A stretch of DNA of 64,000 bases, from contig CM026422.1 in NCBI GenBank assembly GCA_014871385.1, positions 26,564,151 to 26,628,150 of the forward strand. Reading direction: 5' to 3'. Of the stretch, positions 45,701 through 57,200 are shown one piece after another. Position 1 is the first letter of the stretch. Each line of letters opens with the position of its first letter. The stretch is from Ceratodon purpureus. Lineage: Eukaryota; Streptophyta; Bryopsida; Pseudoditrichales; Ditrichaceae. The notes under the pieces are model-generated. The model had not been told where the DNA came from, searched no databases, and saw only the letters and a program-made list of their open reading frames with translations. Both the position numbers and the translations under genes were made by a program.

Positions 45701-47408
45701 GACATTGTAATTTATTATTGTCCTCTTGTCATGACACACTTATTCACGTTGTATTAGTTGTCTAAATTGAGCAATCCACAGTTTGCAAACTTCCTACCGT
45801 GATACTCACATATGGGTATCGGACAATCGACTCATAGAACTGGGTGTGCAGGATTGTGGAGGACAAACCACATAGAAACGACTTAATTTGGTATCTTGTA
45901 CAGCAAATCTTATAAACAATTGTTCGCTAGAGAACACCATCGTGTTGGTTGTGAAATTCGATCATAGTTTCAAAATACACATTTGAGGTTGTATATCATG
46001 GCTTGGATACACGACACTGATGTTTTGTCTAAATTTTTCCCATGAATTCACAGGGAAAGTCGGTTGTTCACAAGGGCGATCATCACTTCGGGAAGCGAAT
46101 TCCCGGTACATCAAATGTAAGTCAGGCGTGTGAATTCTACTCTCAATGTTCTGTGCAACTGACTAAATGCCCGAAAATGTAATTTGTAACAGAGTTTGTC
46201 GTTTTTCTATATTCCGTATAGCTACACCATGTCCAATTTCGTGTTTTCTGTAAGTCAATTTTGAGTAACTCCTCAGCGTATAGTGTTATTAAACATGTCA
46301 TCAATGAAGAAGAAATTCATTTTTTTTTTATATGAATTTTTTCGACGGACTGCGCGGAACTTGCAAGAATTTCTAGATGGGAATGAATTTACACGACAAC
46401 TTTGCTTTGAGGATCTGCTTAGTTCAATATCAATAGGCTTTTGGTTCAAATGTTATGATATGCAACTCCTGAAGAAAACAGTAATGCACCACAGTATCAC
46501 TTATTGTCTCATGGACAAAGTATTTGGTCTGCTGGACTTTTTCATGTACTGAGTGTTCAGGACTTGATTAGTTAAGCAATCCTTAATTTTTTTGGGTGAA
46601 GGCCTAACTTATGTCTCCTTCAACATGTTTCAGATGTATGTTGATTCAACGGGTTCTCCACATAATCCGATTACTGTGGAGGTACGTTATTTGTTACAAG
46701 CACCTAGCCTGTATTCACGTCTTAGGAAGTGGTTTTGTATTGTAAGTTTTTACTTTTAATAAAAAGTTGCTATGATTCATCGTCCGGATTTTTGATTATT
46801 TTCTATGACACAGGCACCAGTTAAAAAGTTGCGGCCGAAGTCCGTGGAGATGGAGAAGAAGGTATGATACAAGCTAATTAACCTGATGACTTCATACGTC
46901 AAGCTAATTAACTTCTTCATTTTATTGACCGCTTCCTTCCTGTTGCAGAAGTATAACCCCAACGATGGAGACAAAGGGTCTACAACCAACAAACAAAGGG
47001 AGGTCAGTAGGAAAGAACTTTTCCCAACTTATTATGTCATTCCGATTTCGTTCTCAACTTTTTTCAGAGTAGGTGAAAAATTCTCCCGAATCAGCACTTT
47101 GGCACAACGTTGGCATTGAATTCAGAAGTTTTTAATTTGCCCAGATCATTGTTGGTGATCGGGTGTGGCTCGGGGACACGGTGGATCCGAACGCACGAGT
47201 GGGAACAGGCACAGTAACAAGTTTGGGTGGACAGGGAATGTTCCACAATCGACCTATCCCTCCAGAATACTTGCGCATAAACCTGGAGGAAGTCTTAGTC
47301 GACATCCCCTTAATGGTCCCTGTGGATGAGGCGGATCAAGTGAATTTATCGGATGCAACAGGATCGAGCATTCTTTGGTTTAAAGGGCTCACGTACGTAC
47401 GAAATTGA
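42766..47408 (+). CDS. TNPA/Tnp1-type CACTA regulatory protein, ten exons
   Basis: Exons: 42766-42914, 43126-43331, 43664-44652, 44834-44914, 45255-45599, 46054-46116, 46634-46681, 46814-46861, 46949-47002, 47145-47408. All introns are GT-AG and the join is 749 codons with no stop. Early exons give an acidic start, EMQRNARVASNLALLQP and PRRSSRL. Exon 3 has the Ptta/En/Spm-type region (~296-430), with LTDQQWHTLKQYWDSSEYKE. Exon 5 is coiled-coil-like (VERNQMETNRRLENLQSILE). The last exon has the En/Spm Tnp1 domain (VGTGTVTSL, VDIPLMVPVD, LSDATGSSILW). TNPA proteins bind subterminal repeats and help assemble the transposition complex. Exon limits are my reading; the agreement of ten phases is strong support. 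Confidence 0.88.
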
Positions 47409-48501
47409 CCTCAAGTAAATTCGGAAAGGACAGAAGTGAAACTACACTGGCTGCATCGCATCCTGAGTTGAGTATCGTATAACTGGTCTTCGATATTATC
47501 ATCTGATTGTCGTCTTGTATTTTGGTTTTCTATCTTACAGATACAAGGGCAGAGCGATGATATAGGCAGACGAGAGTAGTCACGTAGAATATTTCGCACT
47601 CCTTACGGACAGATTCCATCAGTGATGATTACATCCTTTTATATGTAAACGGTTGTAGTGTAGTTTAGAGAAAGGTCGAGACGATAAGACAGTGAGAGAA
47701 TTCAGTGGAAAAATCTCTGCAGAGATGTGTAAGAGTGCAATATCATGTGATTAGATTTCCTGTATTGCAGGAAGCAATTCAAATTTGTAATCGATTATCA
47801 GATCAATGAAACGTACTTCATGCCAAATTAGTATTCTAAGAATTTGGTCTGACTGATTGCACAGTAATTGACACGTGTCAATGCATTGGTTTCATAAATA
47901 AATAGAATTTTTGTTTCCAAATTATTAAAATTTCATCGCTGAAATGCTGTGAACATCACATGTGTATACCCATGAGTAGCTGGTATTGGATATACCGTTC
48001 AGTAAATGGAACCATTGAACAACGCCGCGTGGTCGTTCTGAAGTCGGATAAGCCCGACATCTGCGGTTCGAAACTCGTAGTCGTCACTACTGCATGAGTA
48101 CATTTCAGGAACGCAATGTACATGACACCCATGTCGCAAAGAGAAACATTCAAGCAGTCGGTCCGCATGTCAGCAGGCTGGGGTTTATCCATCCCGAAAC
48201 GAAGAACTGTCTATGCTCCGTCAGTGCAGATTTAGAAGTGCTGTGCATGTTCGCCGTCTGAGATCTCTCTGAGCTGAAACGAAGAGCACACTATGCTCCA
48301 GCGGAGCAGATTTCGAGACTGACAGTGCGCCCGATGAACCCGATTTACCGTCGTGGTAAATTCGAACAGAGGCGACAGCCGGCCTGGAGCGACAAGTCCG
48401 TGGCGACATGAATTTTCCACGTCGTTATTTTCCTCTGTGGTCCGAAGTGACTGTTCGTGGTGTCTCTTAAGACGTCACTGAATCCCAGAATTCTACTAGT
48501 G
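47409..48501. other. Right arm of CACTA with subterminal repeats
   Basis: Non-coding after the TNPA stop. A ~40-bp motif is directly repeated (48196-48236 and 48275-48315), with GAAACGAAGA and CTATGCTCC plus GCAGATTT. CGTCAGTGCAG and GACTGACAGTGCG lie nearby. These are candidates for TNPA-binding subterminal repeats. The TIR ends at 48501. Confidence 0.6.
48488..48501. repeat. Right CACTA terminal inverted repeat
   Basis: GAATTCTACTAGTG, the exact reverse complement of the left end; TTA follows at 48502-48504. Confidence 0.95.
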
Positions 48502-50376
48502 TTAAAACACCGCCAACCGGCCACCTCTAGGCAGCTTTGATCAGACTGCACGCAACCTCCTGCATCCCCTCTATCGAGCCCCCAAGCAACCACCGAATTT
48601 CACTTCAATTCCACCGCTTGCAGCCCTCTCGGCCACTTCCACTAAGCCCCGCTTCCAATTGCCGAGCCTCCTCTCGTTACCAGCAGCTCCACACTTCGAG
48701 CCGTCAACTGCCTCCAACTTCCAATGCTTCACAACCTCGGGAACAATTTCCGGCCAGTAGCTGAGAATTGCCACGAACCAAGCTACGAATCGCCGTAGCC
48801 ACGCTTCCAACTCAGAGCCCAAGTAGGCTCCGCTTGCTGCAATTTCCAATCACCGCACCAAAATCTCCCATTGGAACTCAATCCGCCCCGACTGCACCAC
48901 GGCCGAATCCTTCACAAGCATGCAGCTTCCCTCGAGCCAACCATTGCTTCCACCAAATCCGTCACCGCCCTTCCTTCCAGCAAGTACCAAACCAGCAGAA
49001 TCTTCCACCGCAAGCAGCGCCTCAACCGACAAAGCCGGAGCTCTCAGCTCGCAATTTCCAACCAACCCAAAACGAACCACCCAAAGATAAAAATTAAAAC
49101 ACTCGCAGCAGAAACCACCGAATAGCCTTTCACTCCGACAGTCTCCAAGGTCCATTCGAGCAAAACCTTCCTCCTCCAATGCCGAACTTTTCTTCGGCTA
49201 CTTCCACAAAAAATCCGCTCTCTCTCTCCCAATCAGCAGCGGTCTTCTTGACCAAGCCAGCAGCTAATCCCCTTCAAACCAGCAAAATTACCGCTTCAGG
49301 AACCAAGCTCTGAGCAGCCCTTGTCTGCAGCAACCTCTCGGCCAGGGCACCTCCAGCAAGCTCATGCCAAATGAACCGGCCACCAAATGAACTGCCGCTC
49401 GTCTCCACAACCGGCAACTTGCACACCAAACCTCCATCACGAAACTAGCAGCCTTTCTAAAAAAATCTGCCCTTCACCGCCACAGCTTCCACTAGCTGCT
49501 TTGACTGCCTGACCCGCTGCTCCCTTCAAGCTGCCTTCCTCTTCTCAACCGGAACTCCAGCAACTAATTCCCACCTTCGACATAGCAACACCGAGCAACT
49601 CCTTGAACCCCACGAGCTTCTTCTAAGCCGACTGTCCCTATCCTAACCCACTAACTCCAATAACTAACTTAGAAAAAAACTCACACACTAACCAAGCAGC
49701 AAGCAGCATGCACTCAACCAACAGCCCCTAATCTACGATAGAATAACTAACTCACTCTCAAAACCTAACTTCTAACTCAAAAACTAACACCTCAAAATGC
49801 AAGAGAGAGCGTACTCACACATACCCTGCGGCTACAAGCAGCCACAGCTTCTCCCCTAACCTAATCCCCTCTAACCTAACATTTTTCCTCATCCACTAAG
49901 TCATCCCTAACTCCATCTTCCATCCATGTACATGCGCATGGCCTCAACTTCCCTTACCTAATCTATCTTTTCCACCTCTTGACTCCGACTTCTCTAATTT
50001 AGGAGAACTAGGATCCTCATCGGGTCAAATCCCGTTTTCCTAACTAATGTTCCTGCTTCCCCAATAGCTCATCTTGGTTGCGCGCCCGTCCATGAATCGT
50101 GGCGGATGCATAAATGCAGCCGCTTGAGTTCTTTAATTTTAGAGAATTAAAAATAAAATAAGGAATAGAAAATAAAAATTGGGATAATGAAAAAATATTA
50201 TAATAAAAGGAAGTAAAAGAAAAACAGAAGTAAGATCTTAAAGAAAATTGGAAAAAGGAAAACATAAAAATTAAAAGAAGAATTGGAATTTAAGGGAAGA
50301 AGAAAAATTAGAGATAAAGGAAAATAAAAAAATAGAAAATAGAAAATGGAAAATAGAGAAGTGAAGACTAGAGGTT
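48502..50376. other. C/A-rich non-coding flank of the CACTA insertion
   Basis: Pyrimidine- and C-rich DNA with motifs such as CAGCTTCC and CAACCTC recurring, ending in an A/G-rich tract (50110-50345). Composition resembles 25454-26364 on the other side, consistent with one older sequence split by the CACTA. ORFs of 60-110 codons in several frames look like composition artefacts. Confidence 0.45.
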
Positions 50377-50528
50377 CTATGTTAAGAAGGGACCGGAATG
50401 CAGTGCATTCCGTGAGGTACACCACAGTGGTGTACCTTGCCTGCCACACCAATCTTCAGAAAATCGGTTCTCCCTTGAAAAAGGTCCGATCGGGGATTTT
50501 TCTGGGGCTAGAATTACTGATTTTCTGA
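50377..50528. repeat. Palindrome-headed repeat, copy 1 (type A)
   Basis: Head TATGTTAAGAAGGGACC, then GGAATGCAGTGCATTCC (50395-50411; 8-bp arms, 1-base loop) and a second palindrome at 50416-50436 (10-bp arms around one base). Type A tail contains AAAATCGGTTCTCCC to GAGCTCTTTCC. Confidence 0.85.
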
Positions 50529-50651
50529 GCTCTTTCCAAAAATATTTTTTTCCTCACCTAATTCTTCACGAGCCAGGACTCCGTTTCCCATCCCGGACAC
50601 TGGTTTAGGTGGAAAACTCGAAATATGGCCTAATTTTTCGGGTGTTTTTAT

Positions 50652-50903
50652 GTGTGTAGAGGGGAGCCTGCGTAGGCCACCCCAAAAAAAAAATTGAAAA
50701 AACTTTATTTCCCAAGCGGGAATCATTTCCGGAAGGTCACAGTGCTGCGGGAACGGGCTGGGGCCGAGAGATGTGAAAGTCATTTTTGTCTCCGAAAATT
50801 TTGAAAATTTTATGGTGTGTAGAGGGGGGCCTGCGTAGGCCACCCCAAAAAAACAATTTGAAAAAAGAGTATTTTTCAATCGGGAATCATTTCCCAAAGG
50901 TCA
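50652..50903. repeat. ~164-bp tandem duplication
   Basis: TGTGTAGAGGGG-GCCTGCG with GTAGGCCACCCC, then CGGGAATCATTTCC and AAGGTCAC, occur at 50652-50740 and 50816-50903. Confidence 0.8.
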
Positions 50904-50944
50904 CATTTCTGAAAACTACCTAGAGGATTTAGGTGATCTCCTAA

Positions 50945-51180
50945 CTCTATGGGCTTGGCCTTGGGCTTGGGCTTGGCCTTGGTCTTGGCCTTGAGCTTGG
51001 GGGGCTTGGGCCGCATGGGCCTCGGGGGGGAGACGCTCCTCCTTTGTGGTCCCGTGCGTGCCTTGGCTCCCCCGCGGTCCCTGGGGGGTGTATGTGGGGA
51101 AGGGAGGGGGCTTTGTGTGGAAAGCCCGTGGCCGTCAAGGACGCAGTGGATGAGGACACGCGGTTGTAGGGTCTAGGATT
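50945..51180. repeat. GGGCTT-rich simple repeat and G-rich segment
   Basis: Short-period GGGCTTGGCCTT units from about 50950 to 51010, followed by G-rich DNA and degenerate TTTAGGG-like words to about 51250. No gene. Confidence 0.6.
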
Positions 51181-51316
51181 TAGTGAGGTCTAGGGTTTAG
51201 GGGGGTCTGGGGTTGGTTTAGGGTTTGTAGGGAGTTTAGGATTGAGAGATGAAGATGGGGATGTGCCAAATTCATCGAGCGGAGCGAGAAGGGTTTGGCA
51301 GCGGAAGGGCGCAGGG

Positions 51317-51886
51317 TCTAAGTTAAGAAGGGACCGGAATGCAGTGCATTCCGTGAGGTACACCGCACTGGTGTATCCCGCATGCCACACCAATGTTTAA
51401 GGTGCATTTTCTCCCTCATATCTTGTGCGATTTGAGAGTTTCAAAGGTCGGTCTTGACTGATTTTGTGAGCTCTTTCCAACCATCTAATTTTCATTTACA
51501 GATTCGGTGCGAGTCAAATGCGACATTTTCATTGAAATTGCCGTGTTGTCGCCAACTACCACCTTCCATATCTCCGCCATTTTGTGCCTGATTCCAGTCG
51601 TCCTTGGCTTCATTGTGACTGATTTCTCACGCTCATTCCATCGGTATAAGGCACGGCCGCTAATTCCTCTGCATGCAAAAGTTGCATTTCCGGATGCACC
51701 GTCCAACTGTAAACTTCGGCGACCTATATCTCAATCAATTTTTCCCCAATTTGCATGTTTTTTGCGCGCATCTTGTGCGCTTTTCAAAGAGCTTACCATC
51801 GGTATAAGGCTCGCCCTCCCATTCCCCGCCAATCAAAAGTTGCCTCTTGAGCCGTGGCACCTTTGTAAATAGTGGCGGGGGGGAAG
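51317..51886. repeat. Palindrome-headed repeat, copy 2 (type B, ~560 bp)
   Basis: Same head as copy 1 (palindromes at 51336-51352 and 51357-51377), but a different ~480-bp tail that matches copy 3: CTCATATCTTGTGCG, CATTGAAATTGCCGTG and two CATCGGTATAAGGC phrases. Confidence 0.85.
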
Positions 51887-52514
51887 GTCGTATGTGAGCG
51901 GAGAGCGGAGAGCACAAACCGGTGAGCAGTAAATTGGAAATTTTAGGACCAGTTCACGGTTTAGTATCGCCTTAGACTGCGCATATTAAGCTCATATTTT
52001 GAAACATTTTTCAAGAGATGTCACCCTAGGTTTGGGTGTTGTGAACATATCCGCATAAAAAAAGATGTCACATGTGCAGACATACTCTCTTTCTGGTACA
52101 AAAATTAGGGCTGACGTCATCATGACATCATGGTTAAGGGATTGTATATCATCCCCTCCATATCTAAACCCTTCCATATCTTTGAACCTGCTTGCACATT
52201 ATCATCCACCAAAATCAACACAGAAAGTAACTTCCAATTATGCTTGAAACCTGAAAACAAAATGCAATGGACACACCACATACTAAGCAATCAACTAAGA
52301 AACTTATGGATCCAGAACAATGAAGCCGCATGCGTTTCATCTTGTTCAATTGTGCCTCTCCATTAATCGATGATAAAACTTGTACATAATATTGGCCGAC
52401 CGGCGCTAGCACAATTAGGAGAAATCTGGTCTTTAATTATTAGCTACACCAAAGCTAGGCCAAGCTATATGTAGAAGAACCCCGTATACGGGTTAACTCT
52501 GCGGATGGTGGCTC

Positions 52515-52724
52515 TCAGGTGTACTTGCAGATGTCGACAAGTCGAGAAAACGCAATGCCTGCCTCATAGTTCCAAATTGCAGTGAGGTCCTTGGAGTACA
52601 CGATGTTCTCCCTCAGAATCCGAGAGTACTCCTCCACCTCAGCCTCAATCTCCAGAATGACTCCGATGAAACGCACGTCCCCAAAGAAGCTCTTCATCTC
52701 CACCTCGGACTGCGGCCGCTCCAT
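52515..52724 (-). CDS. Possible 69-residue ORF or exon
   Basis: ATG at 52724 lies just after TTTTTTCGAACTTCAG, a good 3' splice site. The peptide MERPQSEVEMKSFFGD continues with helical, acidic sequence to a stop at 52515. It has better coding character than its surroundings but no domain is recognised; it could be a gene fragment. Confidence 0.3.
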   Translation of the reverse strand: MERPQSEVEMKSFFGDVRFIGVILEIEAEVEEYSRILRENIVYSKDLTAIWNYEAGIAFSRLVDICKYT

Positions 52725-52854
52725 CCTGAAGTTCGAAAAAACAGAAAGAGAAGCAAAGAGGGAGAGGAATGAGAGGAGGGGAGAGCACAGAAAGGAGAGA
52801 GTATGAGAAGGGAGGAAGGAGAGATTGTGAGGAAATGGGAGGAGGGGCGCCCTT

Positions 52855-53010
52855 ATGAAGGGCGCCCCTCTCACCCAGGGTTAGGTCAGAAAAGGTGGCG
52901 CCGCAAGGGGCGCCCCTCTCACCTAGGATTAGGTCAGAAAGAGTGGCCCCCTTCATCAAGGATGGTGCCCATAAACCCCACTGAAAAGGGCTCTCGGTGC
53001 CGAGAGCCCT
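52855..53010. repeat. ~50-bp direct repeat and 11-bp-arm hairpin
   Basis: GGGCGCCCCTCTCACC followed by TTAGGTCAGAAA occurs twice (~52860 and ~52915). At 52987-53010 AGGGCTCTCGG and CCGAGAGCCCT are separated by TG, a strong stem-loop. Confidence 0.75.
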
Positions 53011-53042
53011 ATGGCCGCAAGGGACGCCCGTGACTGAGAGCC

Positions 53043-53607
53043 CCTATGTTAAGAGAGGACCGGAATGCAGTGCATTCCGTGCGGTACACCGCACTGGTGT
53101 AGCCCGCAGGTCACACCAATTTTTGAGGAGCATTTTCTCCCTCATATCTTGTGCGATTTGAGAGTTTCAAAGGTCGGTCTTTACTGATTTTGTGAGCTCT
53201 TTCCAAATATCTAATTTTCGTTCACAGATTCGGTGCGAGTCAAATGCGACATTTCCATTGAAATTGCCGTGTTGCCGCCAACTTCCACCTTTCATATCTC
53301 CGCCATTTTGTGCTCGATTCCGGTTGTTCTTGGCTTCATTGTGACTGATTTTTCACGCTCTTTCCATCGGTATAAGGCACGCCCGCTAATTCCTCCGCAT
53401 GCAAAAGTTGCATTTCCGGGTGCGCCGTCCAACTGGTAACTTCGGCGAGCTATATCTCAATCAATTCTTGCCCAATTTGCATGTTTTTTGCGTGCATCTT
53501 GTGCGCTTTTCGAAGAGCTTTCCATCGGTATAAGGCTCGCCCTCCCATTCCCCGCCAATCAAAAGTTGCCTCTAGAGCCGTCGCACCTCTGTAACAGTGG
53601 CGGTGGA
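53043..53607. repeat. Palindrome-headed repeat, copy 3 (type B)
   Basis: Head palindrome at 53062-53078. The tail matches copy 2 with scattered differences to about 53600. Direct orientation, about 1.73 kb from copy 2. Confidence 0.85.
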
Positions 53608-53814
53608 AAGCACGGCGTGAACGTTGAAGCACGGCGTTTTGATTTAGGGTCAAACTGATTTGGAGTCTCAGATGCCACCTATGGTGCGGGGTTTGCTCAT
53701 TTGAGTTTTTTGGCTTTAGAGTGTATAATCTTCGATGCAATGCACATCACACCGACGCTTTGCAAACAACCACAACACCATCGGCCAAGTTACACTCTCC
53801 TCCGTCACACCCCT

Positions 53815-54680
53815 CCTACACCGCGGGTCACACCATGGACCTACACCCCGGGTCACACCAGTGCAAGTGTGCCCACCGACACCCGGGTCACACCGTCCGC
53901 CTACACCCGGGTCACACCAGTGCAAGTGTGCCCACCTACACCCGGGTCACACCGTCCGCCCACACCCGACGCCACACCGTCCGCCTACACCCGGGTCACA
54001 CCGTCCGCCTACACCCGACGCCACACCGTCCGCCCACACCCGACGCCACACCGTCCACCCACACCCGGGGCTACACCATCCACCTTCACGCGACGCCACA
54101 CCATCCACCCACACCCGACGCCACACTGGTGTGAGTGACTGCCTACACCCGGGTCACACCTTTCGCCTACACCCGACTCCACACCATCCACCTACACCCA
54201 ATGCCACACCAATGTAGCCTCACGGCGACGAGGTGTGGGTGTGCCCGCCTACACCCGACACCACACCCTTCACCCACACTCGGGGCCACACCGGTGTAAC
54301 CTCGTCTCCGTGAGGTTACACCAGTGTGGCCTTGGGTGTGCGTGGATGGTGTGGCGCCGGGGTAGCGGTCACACCCACACCTCGTCGCCCTGAGGTTACA
54401 CCGTTTGCCTACACCCGGCGCCACACCATCTACCCACACCCGGCGCCACACCATCTACCCACACCCGGCGCCACACCATCTACCCACACCTGGGGCCACA
54501 CCGGTGTAACCTCACAGCGAGGAGCTGTGGGTGTGCCCGCCTACACCCAAGTCACCCTGGAGTAACCTCAAGGTGATGAGGTGTGAGCTGAAACCGCGTA
54601 CACCCGGGGTCACATGGGTGTAATTCTACGGACATGAGGTGTGAGTATATCGGCCTACACCTGGGTCTCACTGTTGAGGC
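53815..54680. repeat. 24-25-bp minisatellite
   Basis: Units such as CCGTCCGCCCACACCC plus GACGCCACA or GGGTCACA are repeated about 30 times, with later sections in inverted wording (GGTGTGGGTGTG). Open in all three forward frames because the repeat lacks stops, so not coding. Confidence 0.9.
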
Positions 54681-54723
54681 TGAATTGCTCGGAGTTCTGG
54701 TTTAGGGTCGAATTCATTTGGAG

Positions 54724-54886
54724 TCTATGTTAAGAGGGGACCGGAATGCAGTGCATTCTGTGCGGTACACCGCACTGGTGTAGCCCGCAGGTCACACCAA
54801 TCTTCAGAAAATCGGTTCTCCCTCGAAAAAGGTCCGATCGGGGATTTTTCTGGGGCTAGAATTACTGATTTTCTGAGCTCTTTCCT
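54724..54886. repeat. Palindrome-headed repeat, copy 4 (type A)
   Basis: Head palindrome at 54743-54759, tail nearly identical to copy 1. The TTTAGGG block begins directly after its GAGCTCTTTCC end. Confidence 0.85.
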
Positions 54887-54888
54887 AG

Positions 54889-54975
54889 GTTTAGGGTTTA
54901 GGGTTTAGGGTTTAGGGTTTAGGGTTAAGGGCGAGAAGGTTTAGGGTTTAGGTTTAGGGTTTAGGGTTTAGGGTT
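54889..54975 (+). repeat. Interstitial telomere-type block
   Basis: TTTAGGG repeats with small interruptions (AAGGGCGAGAAGG). G-rich strand on plus, marking the left edge of the higher-order array. Confidence 0.9.
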
Positions 54976-57200
54976 ACATGTGTGTCCCCGATTATATGGC
55001 ATACTTAGAGTGAGGTTTTGAGGTGACCTACCCCCCAATTTACAAGGGTTGTGAATCCAATGGTCCAATAATTTCGCTTAACACTATCACCATTTGGGAG
55101 ATATAGCATCTTGGACTTTGCAAAATTTGAGTTGACTTTTTGATTGGTGAGGTATTTTGGAATTTTGAACATACGTACCCCCCCATATTAGGGCATTGTG
55201 AATCCAATGGTGTAGTCAAAATTCTCATTAGGGTTAGGGTTAAGAAGTTGAAGTGGGGTTGTAAGTGGTCTTTAGGGTTTCCAAATGCTTGTGGGTTTGG
55301 AATTTCGAAATTTCAAGGACATGTACCCCCCCATTTTCAAAGGTTGTGAATCCAATGGTGAAATAATTTCACTTAACACTATCACCATTTGGGAGATATT
55401 AAACCTTTGACTTCGGTAAATGTTGTTGATTTTCACTTGAATATTGATTATTTTAAAAGTTTGAAGATACCTACCCCCACTAATTTGGGCATGGGGAATC
55501 CAATGGTGATGTTGGATTTGTCCAGATGTGCTTTGTTTAACAGATGTACAGGGGTGGTCTTAGGATTATGACTTTTTGATGAGGTTCAGTGTTTGACTTT
55601 AAACTTTTGCCACATCCTAAGGCTTACCTCGAGCATTCCAAAATGGTATCACACTTCATGTTTGGACGTTGTATGCATGAGATATAGATGGATGAAGTTC
55701 TGAATTTGCAAACTTCATCCACTAATATCTTAGGCATACAAAGTCCAAACATGGATTTTAGGGTTCAGGGTTACAAGGGTGTCCCCGCCTTTTTGGCATA
55801 CTTTTTTTGGCATTTTGAGGTGACCTACCCCCCCATTTTAAGGTATAGGGAATTCAAATATGTAAAAACATTTCTATAGACTATTGTAGTTTTGGAGATA
55901 TAGCCTCGTTGACTTTGAGCTAGGGTAGTTGACTTTGGTCTATTTAAAGCAATTTTTAAATTTTCAAAGGCTTATGTCATAGTTGTTAGTTATTTATGGA
56001 TGATGCTTTTTAAAAAAAATCCATAAATAGTGTTGGTTAGGAGTTATAGGCAATCTAAGGTAAAGTCTTTAAATAGGAATCATTGTCAATTGACCAAAGC
56101 GGTCAATGTTTTAAGAATACAAACACTCTATTTTAAGCTCAAGTAATTGGAATATGTAAAAACATTTCTATAGACTTTCTTCATTTAGGAGATATAGACG
56201 GATGAACTTTAGATTGTTGGAACTTCATCCATCCATATCTCATGCATGCAAACTCCGATGACAAAGCCCTACATATGACCGGAATTCCCTCACAATTATC
56301 TATAGCGTGGGCTCCATCTATACGGCTAATAATAGAAAATGCAAGGTCCCTTTTATGGGGGTGGCAATTATGATCTCTTGCCTCCGTGAAGGGCGATTCT
56401 AAACGGAGGGCCCCACAAGGTGGAGATCAACCGTACAGTTCCAAAAAGTTAAAGCACACTCCATTCCAATGTTGGATGCATGAGATATGAGCGGATGAAG
56501 TTTGCGGTTTTCAAACTTCGTCCGCTCATTGCGCATGCATGCCACGTCGGAATGAAGAATGGATTGCGTTCACGGAGAGCGTTGGCAAGGCCTTAGGACG
56601 TGGTGGAGTTCAATTGCGATTTACTTCATAACTTATGGCCGTCAAAAACGTTAACTAATGACGATTTAGATTTTCAATATGTCATGGCCTTATCACTTTT
56701 AGTATGAGTTTTTGCATCTTGAAGTTACAAATCAATCCAAGGTATGAATTGTGTCTTTCTTTCTTGTCTAAAAGCGTCTTATAGTGTTTTTTGATGTAAT
56801 TCCAAGTTAAAATACAGTCATGGCTTTTCAAGGACATGTACCCCCCCATTTTCAAAGGTTGTGAATCCAATGGTGAAATAATTTCGCTTAACACTATCAC
56901 CATTTGGGAGATATTAAACCTTTTACTTCGGTAAATGTTGTTGATTTTCACTTGAATATTGATTATTTTGGAAGTTTGAAGATACCTACCCCCACTAATT
57001 TGGGCATGGGGAATCCAATGGTTTAGGGTTTAGGGTTTAGGGGTTTAGGGTTTAGGGTTTAGGGGTTTAGGGTTTAGGGTTACAAGGGTGTCCCCGCCTT
57101 TTTGGCATAATTTTTTTGGCATTTTGAGGTGACCTACCTCCCCATTTTAAGGTATAGGGAATCCAAATATGTAAAAACATTTCCCAAGACTGTTGTAGTT
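54976..57200 (+). repeat. Array unit U1, long form (2225 bp)
   Basis: The first ~1.17 kb equals the short form. The rest adds ~0.7 kb of further sequence, a second copy of an internal segment and a short TTTAGGG block at 57022-57082. Confidence 0.95.

Larger units (their letters stand above)
26365..48501. mobile_element. Complete 22.1-kb CACTA (En/Spm) element
   Basis: Both ends read CACTAGTAGAATTC inward (26365-26378 and 48488-48501), a perfect 14-bp terminal inverted repeat. TTA flanks both sides (26362-26364, 48502-48504), the 3-bp target duplication expected of CACTA. Inside are a spliced TNP2 transposase, a spliced TNPA/Tnp1-type gene and at least four accessory genes on the minus strand. 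Both core frames read without stops, so it may be autonomous. 22 kb is large for the superfamily; about 9.6 kb at the left is accessory. Confidence 0.95.

Noticed and set aside
48571-49232. Several overlapping 60-110-codon ORFs in the C-rich flank
   Set aside because: Open in several frames because of composition; no domain, no splice logic.
50945-51180. Leucine/glycine-rich ORF of 75 codons
   Set aside because: Translation of a GGGCTTGGCCTT simple repeat.
53701-54217. Three overlapping 137-160-codon forward ORFs rich in His, Pro and Thr
   Set aside because: They are the same 24-25-bp minisatellite read in three frames; the repeat simply lacks stop codons.
54889-54975. A true chromosome terminus
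   Set aside because: The TTTAGGG block is short, interrupted and followed by 9 kb of array, so it is interstitial.
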